From Rheinheimera sp. EpRS3 (lineage in GTDB: Bacteria; Pseudomonadota; Gammaproteobacteria; Enterobacterales; Alteromonadaceae): DNA of 64,000 nt. Under the pieces are notes generated by a model. That model searched no databases and was not told where the DNA came from. It was given only the letters and a program-made list of their open reading frames with translations. How positions within the stretch are numbered: the stretch's first letter is position 1; each line of letters starts with the position of its first letter. The stretch is taken from NCBI RefSeq assembly GCF_001513785.1, contig NZ_LNQS01000009.1, positions 578,236 through 642,235 of the forward strand, given 5' to 3'. Shown in pieces: positions 25,783 through 36,150 of the stretch. Both the position numbers and the translations under genes were made by a program.

Positions 25783-27819
25783 TTACCAGTTGTAGCCGAT
25801 GCTGATACCGGCACTAAGCTGACGACCCGGTGCCGGTTCAATGGCGCGGCCATTGCTCTGGTTTACAATAACTGACCCAACGTAATCTTTATCACTGACA
25901 TTATCCAGTACCAGCCAGTAGGCCAGATTAAGCTGTTGCCATTGCTGGCTATGGCGTGCGCTGAGTGAAAATGTCAGCGCTGACGATGCGCTGTCGCTAT
26001 TGGCATCATCAATATACACTTTGCTGCGATACTGGCTGTGCAGGGCAAATTCAGTATTGTCTTGCCAGGGCTGAACGGCCAGTTGCCAATGTAGCTGGCT
26101 GTTAGCTATGCCTGGTAAATGTTTGCCATCAAGCCCGGCATCGGCAAACTTAGCGGATAAATAACTGGCGTTCAGCTGCTGGCGTATATAAGCATTAGTT
26201 TGCCAGTTAAGCTGCAACTCAGCGCCGTGGCGCTCTGTTTTGGCGGCATTGCGGTAACTGGTTCTGCCACCATTACTGCTGGCAACTAACAGCTCATTTT
26301 TGCTATCAACGTTAAAATAGCTCAGGCTGGCGCTTAAGCCGTCACTTAGCCATTTAAAGCCGCTTTCCCATTGCTGGTTTGTGCTGGCATTTAGCGCCAG
26401 GTTCACGCCGGTATCATCTGTCTGGTAGGCAATCTCTGCCAGGGTAGGGCTTTCAAACCCGGTACCAGCGCTGACAAACCAGCTAAAACCCGCTGCAATG
26501 CGATAGCTTAAACCCAGAGCAAAGGCGTCGTTGTAAAACTGCTTAGCCCCGCTGTCGTCAGGGTTTTGTGGCAAAATAAAGCGGTCGGTAATGCTGAGTT
26601 TTAACTCGCTGTAACGCCAGCCGCCCTGTACCTGCCATAAATCTGCCGGTTGCCAGTTAAAACGAACAAATGCATCAGTATTGTTGGCACTGTCGGTTTG
26701 ATCGCGGCGCAAGTCGCCACGCTGGCCAAAGTCATTAACAAAGCCCAGGCGCTCGTCGTCACTTTTTACCAGGCTGCCACCGGCGCGTATGCTGTAGTTA
26801 TCGCCGTGTAGCAAGCGATAGCTGCCATTGATACCTTTAAACTGGCGTTGCAACACCACTTCGCCCCCGGCAGAAGATAACGCACTGCCGGTAAAGGCCA
26901 GACGCTGGTTAATCTGTCTGTCGCCAAGCCAGCTACCGAGTTGCCAGCGGTCCGGATCATCATAGGCTGATAAACTCAGGCTAAGCTGGCGGTGGCGGCT
27001 GGTTTTTTCGGTATCGAACGTTTCTGCGGCGCTATCGGTTTGCTGCGGGTTTTGTTGCCAGTTAGCCAGCGATAAACCCAGTGGGTCCTGCAGGGCAGGA
27101 TCACGGGCATAATCCAGCCTTGCACTAAGACTAATGCTGTTTGCCAGCAGCGTTTTGTATAGCAGCTGCGCCTGTTGTTTTTCTGCAGCAGAGTGCGGCC
27201 GGTAACCGTCAGTACGAAACTGTTTTACCGCCGCGCTTAAGCTGTGATCACCACTAACCCAGTCGGCCTGCAGCTGATACTGCCGGTGCTGCTCGCTACC
27301 TGCCACACTGGCGGTAACGGCGTTTTGTACCGGTGTGCGGCTGTATAGCGAGATAACGCCACCAGAGGCGTTGCCATACAGTGCCGCCAGCGGGCCTTTT
27401 AGCACTTCTACCTGTGCTATGCTGTCTAGTAATACGCTGGATAGCTGGCCCTGACCATCGGGCGTAGACAACGGAATACCATCTTGCTGCAAATGCAGGC
27501 CGCGAATACCAAAAGCACTGCGACTGCCAAAACCACGGATACTGACACGGGTGTCCTGGGCAAAATTGGCTCTGCTGTCTGCCTGCACTCCGCTGATGGC
27601 GCCAAATATTTGCGCGCTGTCGATAATAATACCTTGCTCTGGTAACGGGCTAAGCTCTACCGAGGCGGCACTGTCTAGCCAGGATTCAGACTGCGCTGAA
27701 GCACTTATCACAATAACTTCGGTTTCTTCAGCGCGTAAACTGTGGCTGAACAGGCATGGCAAAGCCAGAGCCAGCGCCGACAAAGCCGGTAGGCTGGCGG
27801 TAGATTTTACTTTTTTCAC
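25783..27819 (-). CDS. pqqU: TonB-dependent receptor, PqqU (YncD)-like
   Basis: The 678-residue protein has a signal peptide, a plug domain (about 45-150) with RVSIRGFGSRSAFGIRG and LYGNASGGVISLYSR, and a 22-strand barrel ending in Trp. The plug and the last strand (DKDYVGSVIVNQSNGR followed by EPAPGR) match E. coli YncD nearly residue for residue in my memory. YncD was identified as PqqU, the outer-membrane importer of the cofactor pyrroloquinoline quinone. Its start lies four bases after the stop of a PQQ-dependent dehydrogenase gene, which strongly supports a role in PQQ uptake. The protein may instead import a related quinone or siderophore. Confidence 0.85.
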   Translation of the reverse strand: MKKVKSTASLPALSALALALPCLFSHSLRAEETEVIVISASAQSESWLDSAASVELSPLPEQGIIIDSAQIFGAISGVQADSRANFAQDTRVSIRGFGSRSAFGIRGLHLQQDGIPLSTPDGQGQLSSVLLDSIAQVEVLKGPLAALYGNASGGVISLYSRTPVQNAVTASVAGSEQHRQYQLQADWVSGDHSLSAAVKQFRTDGYRPHSAAEKQQAQLLYKTLLANSISLSARLDYARDPALQDPLGLSLANWQQNPQQTDSAAETFDTEKTSRHRQLSLSLSAYDDPDRWQLGSWLGDRQINQRLAFTGSALSSAGGEVVLQRQFKGINGSYRLLHGDNYSIRAGGSLVKSDDERLGFVNDFGQRGDLRRDQTDSANNTDAFVRFNWQPADLWQVQGGWRYSELKLSITDRFILPQNPDDSGAKQFYNDAFALGLSYRIAAGFSWFVSAGTGFESPTLAEIAYQTDDTGVNLALNASTNQQWESGFKWLSDGLSASLSYFNVDSKNELLVASSNGGRTSYRNAAKTERHGAELQLNWQTNAYIRQQLNASYLSAKFADAGLDGKHLPGIANSQLHWQLAVQPWQDNTEFALHSQYRSKVYIDDANSDSASSALTFSLSARHSQQWQQLNLAYWLVLDNVSDKDYVGSVIVNQSNGRAIEPAPGRQLSAGISIGYNW

Positions 27820-27823
27820 GGGA

Positions 27824-28930
27824 TTATTTCGCCGGTGTTAAACGTAATAACTGACCGTCTGAGCTGTCAGTCAGTAAGTAAACTGCACCATCTGGCCCTT
27901 GTTCAACGTCACGGATGCGATGGCCGATCATAATGCGCTCTTCGTGGCTGACTTTTTCACCATCAAGCTCCAGGCGCACCAACTGACCGAATTTCAGCGA
28001 GCCAACCAGCATATTATTTTTCCACTCACTAAACATATCGGCTGTGTAAAAAATCAGGCCACTTGGTGCTATAGACGGTACCCAGTAATGCAGCGGCTGC
28101 TCAAGGCCACTCTGCTCTTTTTTACCAATTACGCCGCCGCCATATTCTTCGCCGTAGGTAATAACCGGCCAGCCGTAATTTTTAGTCGGCTGGGCGATAT
28201 TAATTTCATCACCGCCCTGAGGGCCGTGCTCGTGTGTCCACAGTGCGCCGGTTTGTGGGTGCAATGCTGCGCCCTGAATATTACGATGACCATAGGACCA
28301 AACTTCTGGCTTGGCCTTGCTGTCTTTAATATACGGGTTGTCTTTTGCCGGTGTGCCATCGGTATTAATGCGGATAACTTTACCGATATGGTTGTCCAGT
28401 TTTTGTGCTTGATCGCGCTGGCTGCCGCGATCACCGGTGGTAATAAACAGCTCGCCATTTTTGTCAAACACCAGGCGGCTGCCAAAGTGGTGGTTGCTTT
28501 TGTATTTGGGCTGCTGGCTAAAAATCACTTTCACATCTGTTAGTTTGTCGCTGCTAAGTTTGGCGCTGGCCACTGCTGTGCTATTGCTGTCAGCACCAGG
28601 CTCACTGAAACTGAAATATATAGTGTTGTCGGTCGCAAAGTCGGGAGATAAGGCTACATCCAGTAAACCACCCTGGCCGCGGGCATCAATTTCTGGTAAA
28701 CCCGCCAGCGGCGCGCTTTTATTACCTTGTGCGTCAACAACGATCATGCCGCCATTACGCTCGGTTACCAGCACTTTGCCGTCAGGCAGAAAAGCCATGC
28801 CCCACGGATGTTTTAGCCCGGAGGTCACACTGCTTACGGTCAGAGGCGTTTTCTCGGTTGTCAGATCAGCGGCCTGTGCAGATGGAGCTATTGCCAGGGC
28901 AATAAGTGCTGCCATTAAATGTTTTTGCAT
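27824..28930 (-). CDS. yliI: PQQ-dependent aldose sugar dehydrogenase (YliI/Asd type)
   Basis: The start was set at an ATG with CAGGAGC ahead of it, giving 368 residues and a signal peptide ending AQA before ADLTT. The chain has the GSDH-type six-bladed propeller marks: LKHPWGMAFLPDGKVLVTERNG, a HFGSRLVFDKNGELFITTGDRG block, SYGHRNIQG, HEHGPQGGDEIN and GAVYLLTDSSDGQLLRL. Soluble enzymes of this family oxidise aldoses in the periplasm with PQQ and calcium. It is the first gene of a two-gene operon with the PqqU-like receptor. No pqqABCDE genes are in the window. Confidence 0.92.
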   Translation of the reverse strand: MQKHLMAALIALAIAPSAQAADLTTEKTPLTVSSVTSGLKHPWGMAFLPDGKVLVTERNGGMIVVDAQGNKSAPLAGLPEIDARGQGGLLDVALSPDFATDNTIYFSFSEPGADSNSTAVASAKLSSDKLTDVKVIFSQQPKYKSNHHFGSRLVFDKNGELFITTGDRGSQRDQAQKLDNHIGKVIRINTDGTPAKDNPYIKDSKAKPEVWSYGHRNIQGAALHPQTGALWTHEHGPQGGDEINIAQPTKNYGWPVITYGEEYGGGVIGKKEQSGLEQPLHYWVPSIAPSGLIFYTADMFSEWKNNMLVGSLKFGQLVRLELDGEKVSHEERIMIGHRIRDVEQGPDGAVYLLTDSSDGQLLRLTPAK

Positions 28931-28998
28931 GTGGTGCTCCTGTAAAAATTGAATAATCAAAGATGAGAATTGAAGAACTGTAAAAAACCATAGCAGGT

Positions 28999-29051
28999 TA
29001 CGCCGTGCACTACGGCAAAATTAAGACCAAATACAGTACAGGCACGGCGTA
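28999..29051. repeat. Ten-base inverted repeat between bcp and the dehydrogenase gene
   Basis: TACGCCGTGC and GCACGGCGTA face each other across 33 bases; a smaller GCCGT/ACGGC hairpin lies inside the left half. There is no T-run. It sits between the 3' end of bcp and the start of the dehydrogenase operon, both on the minus strand, so it could be an operator or a weak terminator. Confidence 0.45.
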
Positions 29052-29063
29052 TTGTTAACAGGG

Positions 29064-29528
29064 TTAGCTTAAATAATTTAACACGACCTGGTGGTGATCT
29101 TTGGTCTTAAAGTTGTCAAAAACCTTTTCGATCTTACCGCCCTGGGCAATTAAGAAACTGATGCGGTGTAAACCGTCATAGACTTTGCCCATAAATTTTT
29201 TCTCACCCCATACGCCAAAGGCGTCGGCAACTTTATGATCTTCATCCGAAAGCAGAGTAAAGTTTAGCTGGTCACGCTGTGCAAACTTAGCCAGTTTAGC
29301 CGGTGCATCGGTACTGATACCCACCACGGTTACGCCTTTGGCTGCCAGCTCTGCTTTACTGTCGCGCAGCGCACAGGCTTGTACCGTGCAACCTGGCGTC
29401 ATGGCTTTGGGATAAAAATACACTAACACCCGCTGTTGTTTTAACAGTGCAGATAGCTGTACCGGATTATTCTGCTGGTCTTGCAGGGTAAAATCAGGCG
29501 CGCTGGCGCCGGCGCTTAAATATGTCAT
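29064..29528 (-). CDS. bcp: Thioredoxin-dependent thiol peroxidase (Bcp)
   Basis: I set the start at MTYLSAG, with GGAG seven bases before. The 154-residue protein has the peroxiredoxin motif TPGCTVQACALRD with both the peroxidatic Cys and the nearby second Cys, as in E. coli Bcp (156 residues). It reduces hydrogen peroxide and organic peroxides using thioredoxin. It follows gcvR by 13 bases, the same order as in E. coli. Confidence 0.95.
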   Translation of the reverse strand: MTYLSAGASAPDFTLQDQQNNPVQLSALLKQQRVLVYFYPKAMTPGCTVQACALRDSKAELAAKGVTVVGISTDAPAKLAKFAQRDQLNFTLLSDEDHKVADAFGVWGEKKFMGKVYDGLHRISFLIAQGGKIEKVFDNFKTKDHHQVVLNYLS

Positions 29529-29541
29529 TAGGCACTCCATT

Positions 29542-30069
29542 TCAGGTTTGGGCATGAAAACTGCCGGTTAAATTCATTGTTTGCATTAGCGCTGTAATGT
29601 CTGCTTTTATTTGTTCTGGCTGCTCGCCTTCGGGCAACTCCAGTGTCATCAGGGTATGCATTACGGCTTGATTGTTATCAGTGCCGGGGCGGCTTTCTGA
29701 TTGCAGTGAACCAATATATACCTGTCTGCTTGCCAGCAAACCGGTTATGGCGCCAAGGGTACCAACCCGATCCGGGCCGGTGTATTCCAACACGTAATGC
29801 GCTGCCACCGGTTTTCTCTGATGGGCACTGGTACGTTTGGTCATGGTAGTCAGATCAAGTTCCAGCCCCAGGTTGGGTAATAAATGTTCAATACGGCTTA
29901 TGGCCGCCGGATCACCGGACAACAGCATAATAAAGGTAAATTCGCCGCCGAAAATGGCCATTCTGCTATCAATAATATTGCAATTGCAGTCAGTAACCAG
30001 CCGCGCCAGTTTACTAACAATACCGGTACGATCGGTGCCGATGGCGGTGACAACAAGTTGTTGCGGCAT
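29542..30069 (-). CDS. gcvR: Glycine cleavage system transcriptional repressor GcvR
   Basis: Start set at MPQQLVVTAIGTDRTG, the expected family N-terminus; the upstream extension is not conserved. The 175-residue protein consists of two ACT domains (about 3-75 and 90-168; the second starts YVLEYTGPDRVGTLG). In E. coli GcvR binds glycine and the activator GcvA to repress gcvTHP. It is divergent from dapA and followed by bcp, the standard arrangement. Confidence 0.92.
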   Translation of the reverse strand: MPQQLVVTAIGTDRTGIVSKLARLVTDCNCNIIDSRMAIFGGEFTFIMLLSGDPAAISRIEHLLPNLGLELDLTTMTKRTSAHQRKPVAAHYVLEYTGPDRVGTLGAITGLLASRQVYIGSLQSESRPGTDNNQAVMHTLMTLELPEGEQPEQIKADITALMQTMNLTGSFHAQT

Positions 30070-30248
30070 AATAAAACCCCGGGAGAAACATAAAAAAGAC
30101 AAAGTAAAACAATGCGCGGCAGTGTAGCACAAGGCTGGAATATTTCATCCGTTTACACCAAGTTGCAATAAGCGTGGATCCATTCTTGTGTTTGCTGCCT
30201 GCTGTCTTTAACATAGGCGCCCTTAACGTAAAAAGGGTTGCGCTTTAC

Positions 30249-31133
30249 ATGTTTACAGGAAGCTGGGTTGCACTGATAACGCCAATGACTACAGAAGGCG
30301 AAATTGACTACACAGGCTTAAGTGCGCTGGTTGATTTTCATTTAAAAAATGGCACTCAGGGCCTGGTGATAATGGGCACTACCGGTGAGGCGGCCACTAT
30401 TAGTTTTAATGACCAACTGCAGGTCATTGCTGCGGTATGCAAACAGGTTAATGGTGCTATTGCCGTTATTGCCGGTAATGGCGCTAACGCCACCGCTGAA
30501 GCGGTAGAGCGCACCAAAGCCTTATCAGATTTGCCCATCGCCGGTTTTTTAACGGTAACGCCGTTTTACAATAAACCCATGCAAAAAGGCATGGTATTAC
30601 ATTTTAATGCCGTAGCGGCTGCCACAGACAAACCGGTATTGTTGTACAACGTACCCGGCCGTACCGGGGTAGATTTATTACCTGAAACTGTAGCTGAGCT
30701 GGCAAAGACAAAAAATATTGTCGGTATTAAAGAAGCGACGGGTTCAATGCAGCGCCTGACAGAGCTACAGCAATTATGCCCTGAAGATTTTGTACTGCTA
30801 AGCGGCGATGATGCATCGGCGGCTGAATTTATGCTGCAAGGTGGCCATGGTGTGATTTCTGTTACCACCAATATAGCCCCACGTTTGATGGCTGACTTGT
30901 GTCAGGCTGCTACGCAGGGTAACCGGGCAGAAGCTGAGGCTATCGACAAAAAGCTGCAGGCACTGCACCACGATTTATTTATTGAAGCTAACCCCATTCC
31001 AGCCAAGTGGGCTTTGCACAGAATGGGCTTGATAGGTTCGGACATGATGCGTTTACCATTAACGCAACTGGAACCAATTCATGCGGCGGTAATCGAACAG
31101 GCATTAAAGCAGGCTGGTATTGAGCTGTCGTAA
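30249..31133 (+). CDS. dapA: 4-hydroxy-tetrahydrodipicolinate synthase
   Basis: Start set at MFTGSWVALITPM. The 294-residue TIM barrel has GTTGEAAT (substrate loop), YNVPGRTG with the catalytic Tyr, and GIKEATG with the Schiff-base Lys. Length matches E. coli DapA (292). It condenses pyruvate and aspartate semialdehyde, the first committed step to diaminopimelate and lysine. bamC follows 30 bases later, as in E. coli. Confidence 0.97.
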   Translation: MFTGSWVALITPMTTEGEIDYTGLSALVDFHLKNGTQGLVIMGTTGEAATISFNDQLQVIAAVCKQVNGAIAVIAGNGANATAEAVERTKALSDLPIAGFLTVTPFYNKPMQKGMVLHFNAVAAATDKPVLLYNVPGRTGVDLLPETVAELAKTKNIVGIKEATGSMQRLTELQQLCPEDFVLLSGDDASAAEFMLQGGHGVISVTTNIAPRLMADLCQAATQGNRAEAEAIDKKLQALHHDLFIEANPIPAKWALHRMGLIGSDMMRLPLTQLEPIHAAVIEQALKQAGIELS

Positions 31134-31163
31134 TGCATAGCGTTATTTATTAGGAGTAGTTAA

Positions 31164-32222
31164 GTGCAATATTGGGCCAAAAGTAGTATTGCTGTCAGCG
31201 TTTTGCTGGCAGGTTGTTCCATGTTTGACGGCAGTCAGGGTGATGCCACAGCGCCACAGCGTAGCGTTGAGAGCATTAAAGTTCCGGCCGGATTACAACA
31301 ACCCGCCAGACCCGGCCAGTTCGATATCCCGGCAACGGATGCAGCAGTGGCTGATGTGGAAATAAAAGCACCATCGCTGGTGCTGGCAACGGCGTCCAGC
31401 AGCCGCGTAGAAGAAGGTGAGCGCCTGGCGCGTGTCTGGTTTGACCGCAACGATTTTACCGGCGATCTTATTCCCTTTTTACAACAAGCCTTAACCGCCC
31501 AGTTTGCTGAACAAGGTGTATCCCTGCAACAAACAGACGAAAAAGGCCTGGAATATACTACCGGCTGGATAAAACGTTCAGATGAAACCGGCTTTTGGTT
31601 CTGGAAATCTACCTCTGAAACTGAGCAGGCACGTTTTAAATTATTATTTGAACCGCGTCCGCACGGCCGCTCTGCCAGTTTAACGGTAACCATGCTGGAG
31701 CATGAGTACTTTGTCGCCGAAAATAAACTGGCTGGGCGCGAAGCGCATCGCCAGGAAGTGGCCTTGCTAAACCAGATTATTGACCGGGTAGGCAAAGAAG
31801 AAATTGCAGTTGCATTGGCCAACAAAGCCAAAGCGCCTGATGTTTCGGTAGAGCCAGGGCTGGATAGTGACGGTAATCCGGCGCTGTTAAGTTCGCAATC
31901 GGTTGATGTGGTATGGTCACAGCTGGAAGCCGTATTTACGGCGTTAAATTTAACCGTAACCGATATGAACCGGTCCGCGTTTACCTACTATCTGGACTAT
32001 CAGAAACCAGAGCAGGGCTTTTGGAGCAGTATTTGGGGTAACGACGCGCCAATCCAGTTACCGTTGCAGGAAGGTGAATACCAACTGGTGCTGAAACGTA
32101 ACAACAATGGTACCGCAATGACCATTCAAAATAGCAGTGGTGAGGCATTAAGTGCTGATACGGTGCTGGCACTACATGATCCTTTTGTGCAGGCTGTACG
32201 CCAGGCAAGGGTTGAGCTTTAA
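31164..32222 (+). CDS. bamC: Outer-membrane assembly lipoprotein BamC
   Basis: Start is GTG with AGGAG ahead. The signal ends in the lipobox LLAGC (Cys about residue 18), and the 352-residue protein continues with the unstructured N-terminal segment (SIKVPAGLQQPARPGQFDIP, which binds BamD) and two helix-grip domains (about 95-215 and 235-350). E. coli BamC is 344. It is a non-essential partner of the BamABCDE complex. Confidence 0.93.
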   Translation: MQYWAKSSIAVSVLLAGCSMFDGSQGDATAPQRSVESIKVPAGLQQPARPGQFDIPATDAAVADVEIKAPSLVLATASSSRVEEGERLARVWFDRNDFTGDLIPFLQQALTAQFAEQGVSLQQTDEKGLEYTTGWIKRSDETGFWFWKSTSETEQARFKLLFEPRPHGRSASLTVTMLEHEYFVAENKLAGREAHRQEVALLNQIIDRVGKEEIAVALANKAKAPDVSVEPGLDSDGNPALLSSQSVDVVWSQLEAVFTALNLTVTDMNRSAFTYYLDYQKPEQGFWSSIWGNDAPIQLPLQEGEYQLVLKRNNNGTAMTIQNSSGEALSADTVLALHDPFVQAVRQARVEL

Positions 32223-32313
32223 TTACACAGCAAACAGAAAAGGCAGTTGAATAAAGGGCAAAGATCTTTATACTCTGCGGCTGAATTTTTCGCTGCGCGG
32301 CTGGAGTTTTAGA

Positions 32314-33030
32314 ATGGTTCAGAAGACAACCGAGTTGTACCGTGGTAAAGCTAAGACGGTATACAATACAACAGATGATAACTTGCTGGTGTTGCACTTT
32401 CGTAATGACACGTCAGCTTTTGACGGCGAGCGTATCGAACAGCTTGACCGTAAAGGGATGATTAACAACAAGTTCAACTATTTTATTATGCAAAAATTGC
32501 AGGCCGCAGGCATTCCTACTCAGGTAGAACAGCTGTTGTCTGACGATGAAGTGCTGGTGAAAAAGCTGAACATGATCCCGGTTGAGTGTGTGGTGCGTAA
32601 TTTTGCTGCTGGCTCTTTGGTGCGTCGCCTGGGTGTTGCAGAAGGTACAGCGTTAACGCCGCCAACCTTTGAGCTGTTCCTGAAAAACGATGCTCTGCAT
32701 GATCCTATGGTGAATGAGTCTCTGGCTGTCGCCTTTAACTGGGCCACTGAAGCCCAACTGGCAAAAATGAAACAGCTTACTTTTAAAGCTAATGAAGTGT
32801 TAGCTGCGCTGTTTGATGCTGCCGGCATGATGCTGGTAGATTTTAAGCTGGAATTTGGCGTTTTTAACGGCGAAATCGTGCTTGGCGATGAGTTTTCACC
32901 GGATGGTTGCCGTTTATGGGATAAGGCCACCCGCAAAAAGCTGGATAAAGACCGCTTTCGTCAGGGGTTAGGTGGTGTGGTAGAAGCCTATGAAGAAGTG
33001 GCTAACCGCCTTGGTGTTAAGCTGGATTAA
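32314..33030 (+). CDS. purC: Phosphoribosylaminoimidazole-succinocarboxamide synthase
   Basis: The 238-residue protein has the SAICAR-synthetase motifs YRGKAKTVY (ATP loop), [25 protein letters not shown] and [29 protein letters not shown]. Length equals E. coli PurC (237). It couples aspartate to CAIR with ATP in purine synthesis. It follows dapA-bamC as in E. coli but with about 90 bases between, and has its own terminator. GGAG lies ahead of the ATG. Confidence 0.97.
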   Translation: MVQKTTELYRGKAKTVYNTTDDNLLVLHFRNDTSAFDGERIEQLDRKGMINNKFNYFIMQKLQAAGIPTQVEQLLSDDEVLVKKLNMIPVECVVRNFAAGSLVRRLGVAEGTALTPPTFELFLKNDALHDPMVNESLAVAFNWATEAQLAKMKQLTFKANEVLAALFDAAGMMLVDFKLEFGVFNGEIVLGDEFSPDGCRLWDKATRKKLDKDRFRQGLGGVVEAYEEVANRLGVKLD

Positions 33031-33044
33031 AGACTACGTTCCCG

Positions 33045-33076
33045 ATAAAGCCACCGTAAGGTGGCTTTATTTTTTA
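33045..33076 (+). terminator. Rho-independent terminator of purC
   Basis: ATAAAGCCACC and GGTGGCTTTAT pair around a four-base loop, followed by six T. It starts 15 bases after the purC stop. Confidence 0.92.
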
Positions 33077-33163
33077 TAACACATTGAAACGGATTTGCTT
33101 TTGTCATTACACTGCAGTTATCGCATGCATAAATAACGCAGTTTGATTATGCTGGAAATATAA

Positions 33164-33265
33164 AATATTAATTGGATTACCCGGGTAATGGGGCTGATAC
33201 TGGCTGCCATTGCGGTTGAATTTATCGGTGCCGGGTTAAAAGGTATTTTCCCGGTATTGGCCTGA
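33164..33265 (+). pseudogene. 3' remnant of a MarC-family membrane protein gene
   Basis: In frame with a TGA at 33263, the sequence encodes NINWITRVMGLILAAIAVEF and continues through GAGLKGIFPVLA. This is the last helix of MarC/YhgN-type (NAAT) membrane proteins, in which ITRxMGLxLAAIAVEF is strongly conserved. A stop codon lies directly upstream in frame, there is no start codon or RBS, and nothing else of the roughly 200-residue protein remains. It is therefore a gene fossil of about 33 codons. Confidence 0.7.
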
Positions 33266-33276
33266 GGTTACACCTG

Positions 33277-34335
33277 ATGAAACACTATTTTTCTATCGTC
33301 GCATTTTTGCTCTGCATGCTGTATCTGCAACCTGTTTTTGCTACTCAAATTGCTGATTTATATCAGGCTGATGTTGACTCCACAACATCCGGCAATGAAT
33401 GGCAGCGTCAGGCGCTGGCGCAGGTATTGGTGCGGGTTAGCGGTAAAGCTGAGGTTACAGAGTTACCACAGGTAAAGGCTGAACTGGCAAAAGCAGCCGG
33501 CTATGTTAAGCAATTTGAAAACGTGCGCCAGGCTGGCGGCAACCGGATGCGGGTATTGCTTGATGCTGAAAAGGTTAACCAGTTGCTGCAGCAGCAAGGA
33601 ATAGCAGTATGGGGCGCCTTACGTCCGGATACCTTGATCTGGCTGGTAGAGCAAAATGGCTCTGAACGTCAGTTTATCCGCCAGAGCAGCCACCCTGTTA
33701 ATGCTGCTATGCAGCAGGCGTTTCGCCAGGCCGCACTGCCATTAACATTACCACTATACGATATGGATGATTTGCTCAGTTTATCTGAGACTGATGTCTG
33801 GGCTGGCTTTTGGCAACCTGTTGAACAGGCCAGTAGCCGTTACTCAGCTGATGTAGTGATAATAGCCAGTATTGAAAAGCAAAGTACCGACGGCAAAGAG
33901 CAGTTACGGCTTAACTGGCAGCGTCAGGCCGATGGCAAAACGTTGCGCGATGAAATTACCGCAGCTGACGAAACGGCATTAATGCAGCAGTTTGCTGTGG
34001 TACTGGCGGCTCAGCTGTCAGAGCGTTACGCCAGTGTGTTGTCTGCAGAAGGCGGGGCGCAGTTTACGCTGCAGGTGCGCCAGCTTGGTAATCTGACCGA
34101 CATTGTTCAGGTGCAACGTTTGTTGCAACAGGTGGTAGGCGTGTCGCAGGTTACTGTCAGCAGTTATCACGCGGGTATTGCGCACTATGCGCTGCAGGCC
34201 GCGATTTCCGCCGACGGTTTGCTTAACGCGTTACGCTTTAATAAGCAGTTACAGCTTGTACCGGCTAATGATGCTGTAGCACTGAATGAGCAACCGCAGC
34301 CAACATTGGCGACATACCGCTATCTGAGGCCCTGA
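33277..34335 (+). CDS. DUF2066 domain protein, secreted
   Basis: The 352-residue protein has a signal peptide (IVAFLLCMLYLQPVFA) followed by QIADLYQADVDSTTSGNEWQRQALAQVLVRVSGKAEV, which is the DUF2066 signature. The family is periplasmic, of unknown function, and in gammaproteobacteria lies directly before hda, as here; the two genes overlap by one base. It may be linked to envelope functions rather than replication. Confidence 0.85.
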   Translation: MKHYFSIVAFLLCMLYLQPVFATQIADLYQADVDSTTSGNEWQRQALAQVLVRVSGKAEVTELPQVKAELAKAAGYVKQFENVRQAGGNRMRVLLDAEKVNQLLQQQGIAVWGALRPDTLIWLVEQNGSERQFIRQSSHPVNAAMQQAFRQAALPLTLPLYDMDDLLSLSETDVWAGFWQPVEQASSRYSADVVIIASIEKQSTDGKEQLRLNWQRQADGKTLRDEITAADETALMQQFAVVLAAQLSERYASVLSAEGGAQFTLQVRQLGNLTDIVQVQRLLQQVVGVSQVTVSSYHAGIAHYALQAAISADGLLNALRFNKQLQLVPANDAVALNEQPQPTLATYRYLRP

Positions 34336-35030
34336 TGCAGCCGTTGCAATACACGCTGGCGGTAACCTTGCCGGAAGATGAAACACTGGACAGTTTTTAC
34401 GCTGCCGGGCAAACCGCGGCGGTAGCGTTTTTAAAAAACTATCTGCAAAAGCCGGCTGATCAAAGCCCGGTTTATCTGTTTGGTGCCAGTGGCAGTGGCA
34501 AGTCACATTTGTTATATGCCGCTTGTGTGCAGGCACAAGAGCAGGGCCTGACCAGCCAACTACTGACATTGGATGACTGGCGTTTACTAAGCCCGCGTTT
34601 GCTGGATGATTTAGAGCAGCTTGATCTGGTGTGCCTGGATAATATTCAGGCTATTGCCGGTGAATTAAGCTGGCAAACGGCGGTGTTCGATTTATATAAC
34701 CGCATGGCAGAGCAGGGTAAAGCGCTGATTATTGTTGGCAACGAAGCGCCACAGCAACTTGGCCTGCAACTGGCCGATCTCGTGTCGCGCCTGCAGGCCT
34801 GTACCGGGTTTCAGCTGCGTTTGCTGACCGATGACGACAAGCACAAGCTGCTGCAACAAAAAGCCCGCCTGCGTGGTATGGAGCTGCCGGATGAGGTGGC
34901 GCGGTATTTATTGAATCATCAGGATCGGGACATTCGCGCTTTGGTGTCTATTCTGGATAAACTGGATAAAGCCACCATAGTGCATCAGCGTAAGCTGACA
35001 ATTCCATTTGTTAAAGAAATCCTCAGTTAA
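34335..35030 (+). CDS. hda: DnaA regulatory inactivator Hda
   Basis: The 231-residue protein is DnaA-like. It carries the N-terminal MQPLQYTLAVTLPEDETLD clamp-binding segment (QPLQYTL fits the beta-clamp motif), Walker A GASGSGKS (residues 50-57), Walker B LVCLDNI and sensor-2 arginine region. Hda with the DNA-loaded clamp stimulates DnaA-ATP hydrolysis and so prevents over-initiation. Length equals E. coli Hda (233). The start overlaps the DUF2066 stop. Confidence 0.95.
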   Translation: MQPLQYTLAVTLPEDETLDSFYAAGQTAAVAFLKNYLQKPADQSPVYLFGASGSGKSHLLYAACVQAQEQGLTSQLLTLDDWRLLSPRLLDDLEQLDLVCLDNIQAIAGELSWQTAVFDLYNRMAEQGKALIIVGNEAPQQLGLQLADLVSRLQACTGFQLRLLTDDDKHKLLQQKARLRGMELPDEVARYLLNHQDRDIRALVSILDKLDKATIVHQRKLTIPFVKEILS

Positions 35031-35130
35031 TCTGTAATATTATTTCAGCCTGCTTTTTAGAAAAAATGCCTTAACAGCCTGCGTTTAGCAGCAATTCTGG
35101 TGTATCATTGGCGGCTTTGACACGATTTAA

Positions 35131-36135
<1,005 letters not shown>

Positions 36136-36150
36136 GCGGAGTTAATTTAG

